DNA of 64,000 nucleotides from contig JBGAIM010000006.1 in NCBI GenBank assembly GCA_044225555.1, positions 310,001 through 374,000 on the forward strand, read 5' to 3'. This DNA is from JADLHS01 sp044225555 (GTDB taxonomy: Bacteria; Verrucomicrobiota; Verrucomicrobiia; Limisphaerales; JADLHS01). The notes under the pieces are model-generated. The model saw only the letters and a program-made list of their open reading frames with translations. It was not told where the DNA came from and made no database searches. Made by a program: the position numbers and the translations under genes. Of this stretch, positions 9,101-16,867 are shown in pieces. Every line of letters starts with the position of its first letter. Position 1 is the stretch's first letter.

Positions 9101-11024
9101 GCCCACCACACCAGCGCACGGCACACTGGTGCTCAATGTGGATGGTGACTTCACCTACACACCAGAGGCGAGCTTCCAGGGCGTTGATGCTTTCACCTAT
9201 CGCGCCAGCGACGGGATTACCAATTCGGAACTTGCCACCGTGACGATCACGGTGGTCGGGACGAATGATGCGCCGGTCGCTCAAAACGATCAGTACACCA
9301 CGCCGGAGAATACCGTGCTGGTGGTCACCGCCCCGGGTGTGTTGACCAATGACAATGACGTGGATGGCGACATCATCGCGGCGATTCTGGCCAACTCGCC
9401 GACCAACGGCTTGTTGACCCTGAGCAGCAACGGCGGGTTCACCTACACGCCGAATACCAACTTCAACGGACTGGACAGTTTTACCTATCGTGCCAATGAC
9501 GGACAGACGAACTCTGGTTTGGCCACCGTTACGATTAACGTGACCCCGGTCAACCAGCCGCCCAACACGAACAACTGGACGGGCAAGAGCTTCACCACCT
9601 ACGAAGACACTGTGTTGAACGTGGCGCCGCCCGGAGTGCTGCGTGGCATTGTAGACGCGCATGGAAATCTGTTGAAGGCTCTGCTGTTGCGGCGGATCAC
9701 CAACGGCGTGTTGAACCTGGCGCTTGATGGTTCGTTCCAACTCACGCCGCTGACGAACTTCAATGGAATTGATGCGTTTGAATTCATCGTCTCGGACGAT
9801 TCTTCCAACAGCGTGGTGCTGAATGTGGACATCACGGTGATGCCGGTGAACGACCCGCCGTCCTTTGTCAAAGGAGGCAATTTCCGCCTGCCGCAAAGCG
9901 CCGGTCCGCAGGTCGTTCCCGGTTGGGCGACGGAAATCAGTGCCGGCCCCAACAACGAGTCGGATCAACTGGTGACCTTCCAGGTCGCCAATGACAACCA
10001 CGCGCTTTTCTCGACGCCGCCGGCCATAGGGGCGGACGGCACTTTGACTTTCACGCCTGCGCCCGGCGCTTCTGGTTCAGCCATAGTCACGGTCACCGCT
10101 CATGACAATGGGGGAACAGCTGATGGCGGTGTGGACACTTCGCCCCCGCAAACGTTCGCCATCGGTTTGAACATTCCGCCCACCGTGCAGATCGTCAGCC
10201 CAACCAACGGCGCTTCGTTCTTCGTTCCGGGTAACTTTACCGTGTTGGCCGAGGCTCAGGACTTGGACGGCACGGTTACGAATGTTCAATTTTTTAGTGG
10301 CACCAACAAACTGGTGGATGTAACGACCGAGCCATTCTTCACAGTGCTCACCAATTTGCCCGTAGGCAGTTATACCTTCCGGGCCATGGCCGCTGATGAC
10401 TTTGGCGCTACCGGGATGGCTTCACCCGTCACGGTCAATGTCATTGATCGTCCGCCGCTGACGTTTCTCACTTCGGTCTATTACAATCCGCAGAAAGACA
10501 TCTTTGAGCAACGGGTGCGCGTTTCCAATCCCACTTATTCCGTTCTTAACGCCGTGCGGGTGCTGGTGTCCAATCTGACCAACAATCCGGCCATCACCGT
10601 TGGGAATCGGTCCGGGATTACGAACGGCGTCGCTTACGTGCAGTCTTCGGCTGCGATTCCTCCGGGCGGGTTCGTGGATCTGACGATTGAGTACCTTTCA
10701 CCCCTGCGCGTCCTGCCGAATCCCTTTCTCCGGGCCGAACTCGTGGCGCCGGCGGGCCCGCGGCCGCCGTTGCAAGGCACGTTCCAGCACATCAACCGGG
10801 GATTGTTGCTCGCCAACCGTTCCTACCTGGTGGAATTCAACACGCAGTCAAACCGCGTCTATGCGGTCCAATACAGCGATGATCTGGTGCAGTGGAAGAC
10901 CGCCCAACCGGCCATTGCCGGCGACGGCAGTTGGATTCAATGGATTGACAACGGTGAACCGAAGACCGAAGGCTCGCCGGCCGCTGCCCCGGCCCGCTTC
11001 TATCGTCTCCTGCTCCTTCCGTAA
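6177..11024 (+). CDS. Giant secreted tandem-repeat (cadherin-like, tandem-95 type) protein
   Basis: A 1615-residue exported protein. A signal peptide covers about residues 1-36 (basic start, LYAAWLVAGWLFAQQAGA). A DUF11-like domain follows (about 38-160: PGDVITYTLSYSNVG, LPANTTAL). Then come ten regular 96-residue repeats with the tandem-95/VCBS signature PEDT...PGVLANDSDPDGD...G.FTYTPNTNFNGVDSFTYRA.DG, one degenerate repeat (about 1129-1227), a cadherin-like segment (to ~1335), an Ig-like domain (PPTVQIVSPTNGASF, to ~1425) and a C-terminal region ending in RFYRLLLLP. The Asp/Asn clusters (NDSDPDGD) suggest calcium binding. Such proteins are usually adhesins or surface matrix proteins. The barrel-protein gene 18 bases downstream may be a functional partner (inference). 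Confidence 0.93.
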   Translation: MRISRERIIRRPRATTGLYAAWLVAGWLFAQQAGAWPDLRIGKSGPAQAAPGDVITYTLSYSNVGPVRSTSVVMKDFLPANTTALTNTLNGGTLSGSTISWSLGTLNSSARGSRSFQVRINSNAPAPGAITNRSQIFGSEAEETGKTNDNYAKWITTLVSNNRAPVAQDDSYTMVEDTVLTVSTPGILANDSDLDGNALSAVLSASPTNGTLTLGANGSFTYRPNTNFNGFDHFTYRANDGKTNSGIATVTICVTPTNDVPIARNDQYSTPEDTVLAISAPGVLSNDTDADGDALTAIIATQPGNGQVSLSANGGFTYAPNTNFNGTDSFTYRANDGTANSGIATVTITVTPVNDPPVARNDAYTVNENSVLTINAPGILANDSDADGNALTAILANGPTNGVLSLNANGSFIYTPNTNYNGTDTFSYRANDGVANSGVAIVSITVLPVNYPPVARNDQYSTPEDTALVVLAPGVLVNDTDSDNDALSAILATGPSNGVLTLNSNGGFSYTPNTNFNGVDSFTYRASDGITNSQLATVTITVVGTNDAPIARNDQYATPEDTALVIPLPGVLANDSDPDGDALSAILASNPANGTLTLQTNGSFTYLPNTNFSGVDTFTYQANDGQLSSENATVTITVSGLNDPPIAQDDRYSTLEDTVLTVYVPGVLANDSDPDGDSLTTSIANLPVNGLLTFNANGSFVYSPNTNYNGIDTFTYRAHDGQTNSGIATVTILVIDTRSGTNDPPVALNDQYTTPEDTALVIPFPGVLANDSDPDGDALSAILASNPPNGNLTFQTNGSFTYLPNTNFSGVDTFTYRAIDGDTNSNLATVTITVVGTNDAPIARDDQYSTPEDTVLVIAAPGVLANDSDPDGDGLATVIASLPANGWLTLNLDGGFTYTPNTNFSGVDSFTYRASDGGATSQVATVTITVVGANDPPVACDDHYTTPEDTSLVVLAPGVLANDSDPDGNILTTLLPTTPAHGTLVLNVDGDFTYTPEASFQGVDAFTYRASDGITNSELATVTITVVGTNDAPVAQNDQYTTPENTVLVVTAPGVLTNDNDVDGDIIAAILANSPTNGLLTLSSNGGFTYTPNTNFNGLDSFTYRANDGQTNSGLATVTINVTPVNQPPNTNNWTGKSFTTYEDTVLNVAPPGVLRGIVDAHGNLLKALLLRRITNGVLNLALDGSFQLTPLTNFNGIDAFEFIVSDDSSNSVVLNVDITVMPVNDPPSFVKGGNFRLPQSAGPQVVPGWATEISAGPNNESDQLVTFQVANDNHALFSTPPAIGADGTLTFTPAPGASGSAIVTVTAHDNGGTADGGVDTSPPQTFAIGLNIPPTVQIVSPTNGASFFVPGNFTVLAEAQDLDGTVTNVQFFSGTNKLVDVTTEPFFTVLTNLPVGSYTFRAMAADDFGATGMASPVTVNVIDRPPLTFLTSVYYNPQKDIFEQRVRVSNPTYSVLNAVRVLVSNLTNNPAITVGNRSGITNGVAYVQSSAAIPPGGFVDLTIEYLSPLRVLPNPFLRAELVAPAGPRPPLQGTFQHINRGLLLANRSYLVEFNTQSNRVYAVQYSDDLVQWKTAQPAIAGDGSWIQWIDNGEPKTEGSPAAAPARFYRLLLLP
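6669..9560 (+). repeat. Ten in-frame 288-bp tandem coding repeats
   Basis: Repeat units begin at about 6669, 6957, 7245, 7533, 7821, 8109, 8409, 8697, 8985 and 9273. Each is 288 bp (96 codons), except the sixth, which is 12 bp longer (insert DTRS before GTND). An eroded eleventh unit follows at 9561. Units five and seven are nearly identical over ~190 bp (7849-8037 against 8437-8625, about 8 differences by eye). This points to recent duplication or gene conversion. Confidence 0.92.
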
Positions 11025-11042
11025 GTAACGAACGCTCGACTT

Positions 11043-12116
11043 ATGAAACGCAAATCCAATCGCTCCTTTCGCCCGCTGATCCCGGTGGCGACCCTCGGTA
11101 TTTTGTCCGTCGGCGCGCAGACATTTACCCCAACCAGAGTGGTGCCCGTGCCCTCCGAGTCAGCCAACAAACTCAGCGCCAGCTTTCGGATGGCCTTTAA
11201 CGTCAAGGCCAGTTTCGAGAATGTCGGCGCTTTCAATTCCGGCCCAGGGCAGACCACGCCGGACGGCGATGCTTGGAATTACGACGACGGCTACGTGCTG
11301 ACGGATTCCTCCGGCAACGCCATGGGCTACACCCGCTACTGGGGCTACAGTTCCGGCGGCCAGTTGCCCGGCGATGGCACCATTCTCATGCACCGCTACA
11401 GTTCCGGCGGCGCAACGGTGGGTGCGGATTCTGATGAACCATTGCCAGGTTTTGAATTGAGATATCGGCGCGAACTCGGTCGGGGTGAAAAGTGGCGCTG
11501 GGGATTGGAGGCGGCGGCCAACTACATGCGGGTCAACATCCATCAGTCCGGCACGACCTCTGCCGGAACGTTCAGTCTCACGGACGCCTATGCTCTGCCG
11601 CCGCTCGAGGGCGGTGGTTATGTTTCACCGCCACCCGCGCCCTATTACCACGGCAGCGATTTGTCACCCCAGGGTAATCCTGTCATCGGGGCGACTCCGA
11701 TTTCAACGCTCACGGATTCGATGATGGCTTCGGCCAGCGGTTCGCACGATTTCGAGGCGAATGTAATCGGCTGGCGCCTGGGCCCGTACGTCGAGATGCC
11801 GCTGGGGCAGAAGGGGCGGTTGTCGCTCAGTGGCGGACTGTCGCTGGCGTACGTGCTGAGTGATTTCAACTTCACGGAGAGCATGGCGAGCCCGGTTGCT
11901 ACGAGCGCCTCGGGGGGCGGAAGTGACAGCGACTTGCTGGTGGGCGCGTACCTTTCCGGTGAGGCGAGTTATCAACTCGCGCGGGCTTGGGAAGTATTCG
12001 GCTCGGTTCAATTCCAGTATCTCGACAAGTATTCGCAAACCGAGAGCGGACGGACCGCGGTGCTCGACATGACCAAGTCTCTGTTCGTCGCTGTCGGCGT
12101 CAACTACTCGTTCTGA
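11043..12116 (+). CDS. Outer-membrane beta-barrel protein
   Basis: A 357-residue protein with an N-terminal basic segment and a short hydrophobic stretch (IPVATLGILSVGAQTF) acting as signal. Alternating-residue beta strands follow (FELRYRRELG, WRWGLEAAANYMRV, GWRLGPYVEMPL, GRLSLSGGLSLAYVLSDFNF, LLVGAYLSGEASYQLA). The protein ends in VGVNYSF; a C-terminal Phe is the usual outer-membrane sorting signal for BamA-inserted barrels. It starts 18 bases after the giant repeat protein, so the two are probably co-transcribed. It may anchor or help export that protein, which is inference. Gly/Ser-rich loops lie between strands. I cannot assign a finer family. Confidence 0.82.
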   Translation: MKRKSNRSFRPLIPVATLGILSVGAQTFTPTRVVPVPSESANKLSASFRMAFNVKASFENVGAFNSGPGQTTPDGDAWNYDDGYVLTDSSGNAMGYTRYWGYSSGGQLPGDGTILMHRYSSGGATVGADSDEPLPGFELRYRRELGRGEKWRWGLEAAANYMRVNIHQSGTTSAGTFSLTDAYALPPLEGGGYVSPPPAPYYHGSDLSPQGNPVIGATPISTLTDSMMASASGSHDFEANVIGWRLGPYVEMPLGQKGRLSLSGGLSLAYVLSDFNFTESMASPVATSASGGGSDSDLLVGAYLSGEASYQLARAWEVFGSVQFQYLDKYSQTESGRTAVLDMTKSLFVAVGVNYSF

Positions 12117-12136
12117 ATCGGGCGAGCGCCGGCGGA

Positions 12137-13066
12137 CTATTTTTCTGCCGTTGCCAGGATCGTCTGGAAATGTGGTGGCTGCTCTTCGCGCGCAACCACG
12201 CTGATTTCAATCCTCTTGAAGCCGGCGGTTTCCAGCCACCGTTGCAAATCACTTTCCGCAAACCCCAGCCAGCGATCACCGTAAAGTTCACGGGCCTTGT
12301 CGAACTTGTGCGCCAGCAAATCGAGAATCAGCAATTGTCCGTGCGGCTTCAATAACTTGGCCGCGCTCGCCAGCGCCGCTGCCGGGTCTTCCGCGTGATG
12401 CAGTGCCTGGCTGAGGATGGCCAGGTCAACACTCGCCGGCTCCACTGGCGGGTTTTGCAAATCACCCAGGCGAAACTCCAGATTCTTCAACCCGTTCTTC
12501 TTCGCCTTGGTTGCGCCGAACTCGACAATTTTCTCCGAGTTGTCCACGGCAATGACCTTCTTGCAGCGCCGGGCGAGCAGTTCACTCAATAAGCCTTCGC
12601 CGGCGCCCAGGTCAGCCACGGTCAGTGGTGGAATAATTCTCAACAACAAGTGCCCGAACGCCTGCCACGAGCGGCCGGGTCCGTAAACGCGATCAAATCG
12701 CCCCGCGACTTGATTGAAGAACAGCTGTGCCTGTTCACGTCGGCGATTCAAGATGCGCTTGAGATTGATCTGGTCGCTCGCGTGATCACCGAGTTCCTTC
12801 GCGCCGTGAATGGCGAGTTGGATGAATTCAGCCGTCGTGCCCGCGGCATCCGGATTGAGTTTGTAGAAGGTGCGCTTGCCTTCGCGTCGCGCCTTCACCA
12901 GTTCACAATCGGCCAGCAGTCCCAGGTGCGTCGAAATGCGCGACTGGCCCATGCGGGTGATTTCCTGGAGTTCGTTGACGGACAATTCGTCGCGCTCCAG
13001 CAACGCCACGATGCGCAGCCGCGTGGCATCTGACAAGGCGCGGAGGGATTTCAATGTGGGTGACAT
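12137..13066 (-). CDS. ArsR-family regulator fused to a SAM-methyltransferase domain (SahR-like)
   Basis: Residues 1-80 are an ArsR/SmtB winged helix (LRALSDATRLRIVALLERDELSVNELQ, recognition helix MGQSRISTHLGLLADCELV). Residues ~115-309 are a class I SAM-dependent methyltransferase with motif I VADLGAGEG (140-148) and AVDNSEKIVEFG. This architecture, divergent from metK-ahcY, matches regulators that sense S-adenosylhomocysteine and control the methionine/SAM cycle in other phyla (SahR-type); the assignment here is by analogy. The frame extends upstream to a GTG at 13114, but the ATG at 13066 gives a clean HTH start and lies downstream of a plausible promoter. The metal-binding Cys pattern of metal-sensing ArsR proteins is absent. 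Confidence 0.87.
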   Translation of the reverse strand: MSPTLKSLRALSDATRLRIVALLERDELSVNELQEITRMGQSRISTHLGLLADCELVKARREGKRTFYKLNPDAAGTTAEFIQLAIHGAKELGDHASDQINLKRILNRRREQAQLFFNQVAGRFDRVYGPGRSWQAFGHLLLRIIPPLTVADLGAGEGLLSELLARRCKKVIAVDNSEKIVEFGATKAKKNGLKNLEFRLGDLQNPPVEPASVDLAILSQALHHAEDPAAALASAAKLLKPHGQLLILDLLAHKFDKARELYGDRWLGFAESDLQRWLETAGFKRIEISVVAREEQPPHFQTILATAEK

Positions 13067-13105
13067 GCGATTGACTGCCGCGGCAAACTTTCCTGAAAAT
13101 TCCGT

Positions 13106-13151
13106 TTGACGCACGCTGAAAGAGATATATCATCCTATCCTGATACGTCAA
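13106..13151. promoter_or_regulatory. Overlapping divergent promoters and palindromic operator of metK and its regulator
   Basis: For metK: -35 TTGACG (13106-13111), 16-base spacer, -10 TATCAT (13128-13133). For the regulator on the reverse strand: -35 TTGACG (13151-13146), 16-base spacer, -10 TATATC (13129-13124). An 18-bp dyad TATCA-N3-TA-N3-TGATA (13128-13145) covers the metK -10 box and fills the spacer of the opposing promoter. A second small dyad GTCA-N3-TGAC lies at 13147-13157. One bound repressor could therefore shut both genes. Box matches are by eye. Confidence 0.6.
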
Positions 13152-13187
13152 TATGACATTTGAATAGCCAACCAAAGCCTAAAGCGA

Positions 13188-14369
13188 ATGAGCAAAAACT
13201 TCATCTTTTCTTCCGAGTCCGTCGGCGAGGGCCATCCCGACAAAGTGTGCGATACGATTTCCGATGCCGTGCTGGACGCCTGTCTCGCGCAGGACAAATA
13301 CAGCCGCGTTGCCTGTGAAACCTACGCCAAATCAAACTTGGTGGTGGTCGGCGGCGAAATTACCACCAAGGCCAAACTCGATTTCAACCAGATCGCCCGC
13401 GACGCCATCCGCGAAATCGGCTACACGCACGACGACGACGTGTTCCACGCCGACAAGGTGCTCATCATGAATGCCGTCACATCGCAATCGCCCGACATTG
13501 CTCAGGGCGTTGACGCGCGCAAGGCGGTCGGCAAGAAAAAGGCGGAGCAGGGCGCTGGCGACCAGGGCCTCATGTTCGGTTATGCGACGGACGAAACGCC
13601 GGAGTTGATGCCCGCGCCCATCATGTATGCCCACAAGCTCGGCCGCGCGCTGACGAAAATCCGCAAGAGCGGCAAAGTCGCGTGGTTGCGTCCCGATGCC
13701 AAGAGTCAAGTTTCCGTCAAATACGTGGATGACAAACCGGTCGCGATTACCAACGTCGTCATCTCCACCCAACATGCCCACGATGTGAAGCACAAAACCA
13801 TCGAGGAATTCTGCATCGAGGAGATCATCAAGAAAGTTTTGCCCAAGCGTCTGCTCAAGAAAACGCTGTTCCTCATCAACCCGACCGGTCGTTTTGTTGT
13901 CGGCGGTCCGCAGGGTGACACCGGCCTCACCGGCCGCAAAATCATCGTGGACAGCTACGGCGGCATGGGCCGTCACGGCGGTGGGGCGTTCTCTGGCAAG
14001 GACCCCAGCAAAGTGGATCGCAGCGCGGCCTACATGGGCCGTTACGTGGCGAAGAACATCGTCGCCGCCGGCATCGCCAGCAGTGCGGAGATTCAATTTG
14101 CCTACGCCATCGGTTATCCCGAACCGGTCAGCGTGTGTGTCAACACGTTCGGCACCGCGATCGAAGGAATCACTGACACGAAAATCGAGAAGGCCGTGAA
14201 GGAAGTCTTCAGCTTCAAACCGGCGAACATCGTTACCCAACTCAACCTCCTCCGTCCGATCTACTCGAAGACGACCAACTACGGTCACTTCGGCAAGAAC
14301 GACAAGGACATCACCTGGGAAAAGACGGACAAAGTCAAAGAACTCCGTCGCGCCCTCAAGCTGGACTGA
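13188..14369 (+). CDS. metK: S-adenosylmethionine synthetase (MetK)
   Basis: MetK makes SAM from methionine and ATP in the cytoplasm. The 393-residue protein has the family's normal length and motifs: SESVGEGHPDKVCD at the N-terminus (His16, Asp18), GAGDQGLMFGYATDET, the P-loop-like GGGAFSGKDPSKVDRSAAY, and the C-terminal GHFG. ahcY follows 34 bases downstream in the same orientation. The start ATG follows an ~50-base leader with no strong Shine-Dalgarno and no SAM riboswitch that I can see. Control is instead suggested by the divergent ArsR-methyltransferase gene and the operator over the -10 box. Confidence 0.98.
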   Translation: MSKNFIFSSESVGEGHPDKVCDTISDAVLDACLAQDKYSRVACETYAKSNLVVVGGEITTKAKLDFNQIARDAIREIGYTHDDDVFHADKVLIMNAVTSQSPDIAQGVDARKAVGKKKAEQGAGDQGLMFGYATDETPELMPAPIMYAHKLGRALTKIRKSGKVAWLRPDAKSQVSVKYVDDKPVAITNVVISTQHAHDVKHKTIEEFCIEEIIKKVLPKRLLKKTLFLINPTGRFVVGGPQGDTGLTGRKIIVDSYGGMGRHGGGAFSGKDPSKVDRSAAYMGRYVAKNIVAAGIASSAEIQFAYAIGYPEPVSVCVNTFGTAIEGITDTKIEKAVKEVFSFKPANIVTQLNLLRPIYSKTTNYGHFGKNDKDITWEKTDKVKELRRALKLD

Positions 14370-14403
14370 CCATTTCACAAATCACGCAACACGCATCACG
14401 ATT

Positions 14404-15873
14404 ATGGCAAAAGTAAAACTCTCTCCGCCTCGTCGCACCGTTGTCAAAACCAACGGCAACGGCTCTGCAAAACAGGACTTCGCCGTCCGCGATCTCTCGC
14501 TCGCTGAGTGGGGACGCAAGACCATCGAGGTCTGTCAGCACGAGATGCCCGGTCTCATGTCCATCCGCAAAAAGTATGGCGTGAGCAAGCCGCTCAAAGG
14601 CGTGCGCATCACCGGCTCGTTGCACATGACCATCGAGACGGCGATTCTCATCGAGACGCTCGTGGAACTCGGCGCGTCCGTGCGCTGGGCGAGCTGTAAC
14701 ATTTTCTCGACGCAAGACCACGCCGCCGCAGCCATCGCCAAAGCCGGCACCCCCGTGTTCGCCCACAAGGGCGAAACGCTCGAAGAGTACTGGGACTTCA
14801 CCCTCGCCGCGCTTACGCACCCCGGCAACAAAGGCCCGCAGCTTATCGTGGACGACGGCGGCGACGCCACACTCCTCATCCACAAGGGTTACGAGCTCGA
14901 AAACGGCAGCGACTGGGTCAACACGCCCAGCGACAACCACGAAGTCGCCGTCATCAAGGCGTTGCTCAAACGCGTCGCGAAGGAACGTCCCGGGTTCTGG
15001 CACGAAGTTGTGAAGGACTGGAAAGGCGTTTCCGAAGAAACGACCACCGGCGTGCATCGTCTTTACCAGATGTTGGAGCAGGGCAAGCTTCTCGTTCCCG
15101 CCATTAACGTCAACGACTCGGTCACGAAATCCAAGTTCGACAATCTCTACGGCTGCCGCGAATCACTCGCCGACGGCATCAAGCGCGCCACCGACGTGAT
15201 GATCGCCGGCAAAGTTGCAGTCGTCTGCGGTTACGGCGACGTCGGCAAAGGCAGCGCGCATTCACTCCGCGGATTCGGCGCGCGCGTCATTGTCACCGAG
15301 ATTGATCCCATCAACGCGTTGCAAGCGGCGATGGAAGGTTTCGAAGTCGCCACGGTTGAAGATACGCTGGGCACCGGGGACATCTACGTTACCACGACTG
15401 GCAATATGGATGTCATCACGCTCGACCACATCCTCAAGATGAAGGACCAGGCGATCGTGTGTAACATCGGCCACTTCGACAACGAGATTCAGGTGGACAA
15501 ACTCAACACGCTGAAGGGCGTGAAGCGCATCAACGTCAAGCCGCAGTATGACAAATACGTGTTGCCGACGGGCCGCACGATTTATCTGCTCGCCGAAGGC
15601 CGCCTCGTGAACCTCGGCTGCGCCACCGGCCACCCGAGCTTCGTGATGTCCAACAGCTTCACCAACCAATGCCTCGCGCAATTGGACCTGTGGAAGAATC
15701 GCGACACGAACAAAGTCGGCGTGTATCGCCTGCCGAAGCATCTGGACGAAGAAGTCGCCCGTCTGCACCTCGAACGCATCGGCGTGAAGCTGACCAAGCT
15801 CTCGAAGAAGCAAGCCGACTACCTCGGCGTGCCGGTCGAAGGGCCATACAAGCCGGAGCACTATCGCTACTGA
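14404..15873 (+). CDS. ahcY: Adenosylhomocysteinase (AhcY)
   Basis: AhcY reversibly splits S-adenosylhomocysteine to adenosine and homocysteine with bound NAD, removing the product inhibitor of methylation. It is 489 residues, with the ~40-residue internal insert common in bacterial enzymes. Landmarks are GSLHMTIETAILIETL and SCNIFSTQDHAAAA (substrate site), the NAD loop GYGDVGKG (276-283), GHFDNEI, and the conserved tail GVPVEGPYKPEHYRY whose Lys/Tyr reach the partner's NAD. The ~30-residue basic N-terminal extension is slightly longer than usual. It forms an operon with metK and is closed by a strong terminator. A decayed copy of its 3' end lies 1 kb downstream. Confidence 0.98.
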   Translation: MAKVKLSPPRRTVVKTNGNGSAKQDFAVRDLSLAEWGRKTIEVCQHEMPGLMSIRKKYGVSKPLKGVRITGSLHMTIETAILIETLVELGASVRWASCNIFSTQDHAAAAIAKAGTPVFAHKGETLEEYWDFTLAALTHPGNKGPQLIVDDGGDATLLIHKGYELENGSDWVNTPSDNHEVAVIKALLKRVAKERPGFWHEVVKDWKGVSEETTTGVHRLYQMLEQGKLLVPAINVNDSVTKSKFDNLYGCRESLADGIKRATDVMIAGKVAVVCGYGDVGKGSAHSLRGFGARVIVTEIDPINALQAAMEGFEVATVEDTLGTGDIYVTTTGNMDVITLDHILKMKDQAIVCNIGHFDNEIQVDKLNTLKGVKRINVKPQYDKYVLPTGRTIYLLAEGRLVNLGCATGHPSFVMSNSFTNQCLAQLDLWKNRDTNKVGVYRLPKHLDEEVARLHLERIGVKLTKLSKKQADYLGVPVEGPYKPEHYRY

Positions 15874-15895
15874 GCGAATTCAAATCTGAAGCACG

Positions 15896-15925
15896 AAAGG
15901 CGAACGGAGAAATCCGTTCGCCTTT
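15896..15925. terminator. Strong bidirectional terminator after metK-ahcY
   Basis: A 13-bp perfect stem, AAAGGCGAACGGA / TCCGTTCGCCTTT, is capped by a GAAA tetraloop and followed by TTTTTC. The A-run on the left also lets it terminate the opposing MOSC gene that ends at 15970. Confidence 0.92.
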
Positions 15926-15969
15926 TTCACGCTCACTTTATGCCTCAACCCATCGAATGGAGAGCCATT

Positions 15970-16767
15970 CTACTTCAGCAATTCCACCGCATCGCCCTGG
16001 CGAACGACGCCTTCCACGAGCACGGCGGCATATACACCGGCCATGCCTTCGTGCGCTTGCGTGACGCGCTTCAGGACGGCCGGATTCGATTCTCCCGTGT
16101 CCGGATCGAGCGTGATCATCGCACAACGCCCGTCGCGGCGAAGAATTGAGACTACGGTCGTCGCGCCGATGCGCAATGATCGGCCCACCAGACCGTCTTC
16201 CGCAAAACCGCCGGCTCCGTTCAGGTCCAGGCAGATGTTGGCGCGGAATTGCCGCGCGTCCAAGGGCGTGCCAACCTCGTCGCCCAGCTGACGCACCGTT
16301 TGCACCGATATGAGCGACACAGGCCGGCAATCTGTCATCGCCCGGTCGGAGCGGAGCAGAGTTAACTCGGGCGCGCCGTGGACTCCGTCGCGCAATGCAC
16401 GGAGCAACGCGGGATCGTCAATCGCCAGCGATTCGCCGGTAGGAAGTTCGACATCCACCATGAAATCCGCCGCGTCGGCCGGTGCGGTGGTCAATCCCAA
16501 GCCTGGTGCGAGGGCTTCTGCGTCGGCCAGATTGGCTGGGAGCAAGGTTCTTTCGGGGTGACGGAAGCGCGGCTGGCAGCACAGGAGTTTGCGTTGCTCG
16601 CGCGCGGTGAGATAAGGAAATCCCTTCGGGCTGGCCGAACTGTGAAATGCGAAAATGCGGTCGCCATGGATGCCGGCAAAGCCGAGGAACGCCTGCGCCA
16701 CCGCCTCGCCGCGCATGCTCTTGACCGGGTAACGCCAGAGGCTGTCCACTGTTCCGATGATGCTCAT
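15970..16767 (-). CDS. MOSC domain protein
   Basis: A 265-residue protein. The N-terminal ~95 residues are a MOSC_N-type beta barrel (IGTVDSLWRYPVKSMRGEAV, GIHGDRIFAF, LTAREQRKLL). The C-terminal ~150 residues are the MOSC domain (RPVSLISVQTVRQL, DARQFRANICLDL, GRCAMITLDPDTGE, GVYAAVLVEGVVRQGD). MOSC proteins act in molybdenum-cofactor sulphur transfer or N-hydroxylated compound reduction. The conserved Cys of MOSC is probably the one in GRCAM. The frame runs on upstream through an ahcY relic into an IS end, so ATG 16767 (MSIIGTVDSLWRYPV) is the real start. It converges with ahcY across the terminator. Confidence 0.9.
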   Translation of the reverse strand: MSIIGTVDSLWRYPVKSMRGEAVAQAFLGFAGIHGDRIFAFHSSASPKGFPYLTAREQRKLLCCQPRFRHPERTLLPANLADAEALAPGLGLTTAPADAADFMVDVELPTGESLAIDDPALLRALRDGVHGAPELTLLRSDRAMTDCRPVSLISVQTVRQLGDEVGTPLDARQFRANICLDLNGAGGFAEDGLVGRSLRIGATTVVSILRRDGRCAMITLDPDTGESNPAVLKRVTQAHEGMAGVYAAVLVEGVVRQGDAVELLK

Positions 16768-16867
16768 GGTGCTGGTTGATTTGTTTGGAAGCGGCCCAAC
16801 GATATGCGCTTCGCGAAGCCGTTGACAAGCCGGTTGCGCCTCGCATGCCTCGCCGTGAAGCTGACTA

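Noticed and set aside
6669..9560. CRISPR-like periodicity
   Set aside because: The 288-base units are coding, in frame and diverged, with no short identical repeats and no unique spacers; no cas genes are present.
13152..13187. SAM riboswitch before metK
   Set aside because: The leader is only ~50 bases and shows no SAM-I/II/IV-type helices.
14370..14403. Short ATCACG-like repeats between metK and ahcY as an ATTTACG array
   Set aside because: Too short and too different from the heptamer arrays at 34 and 37 kb to call.
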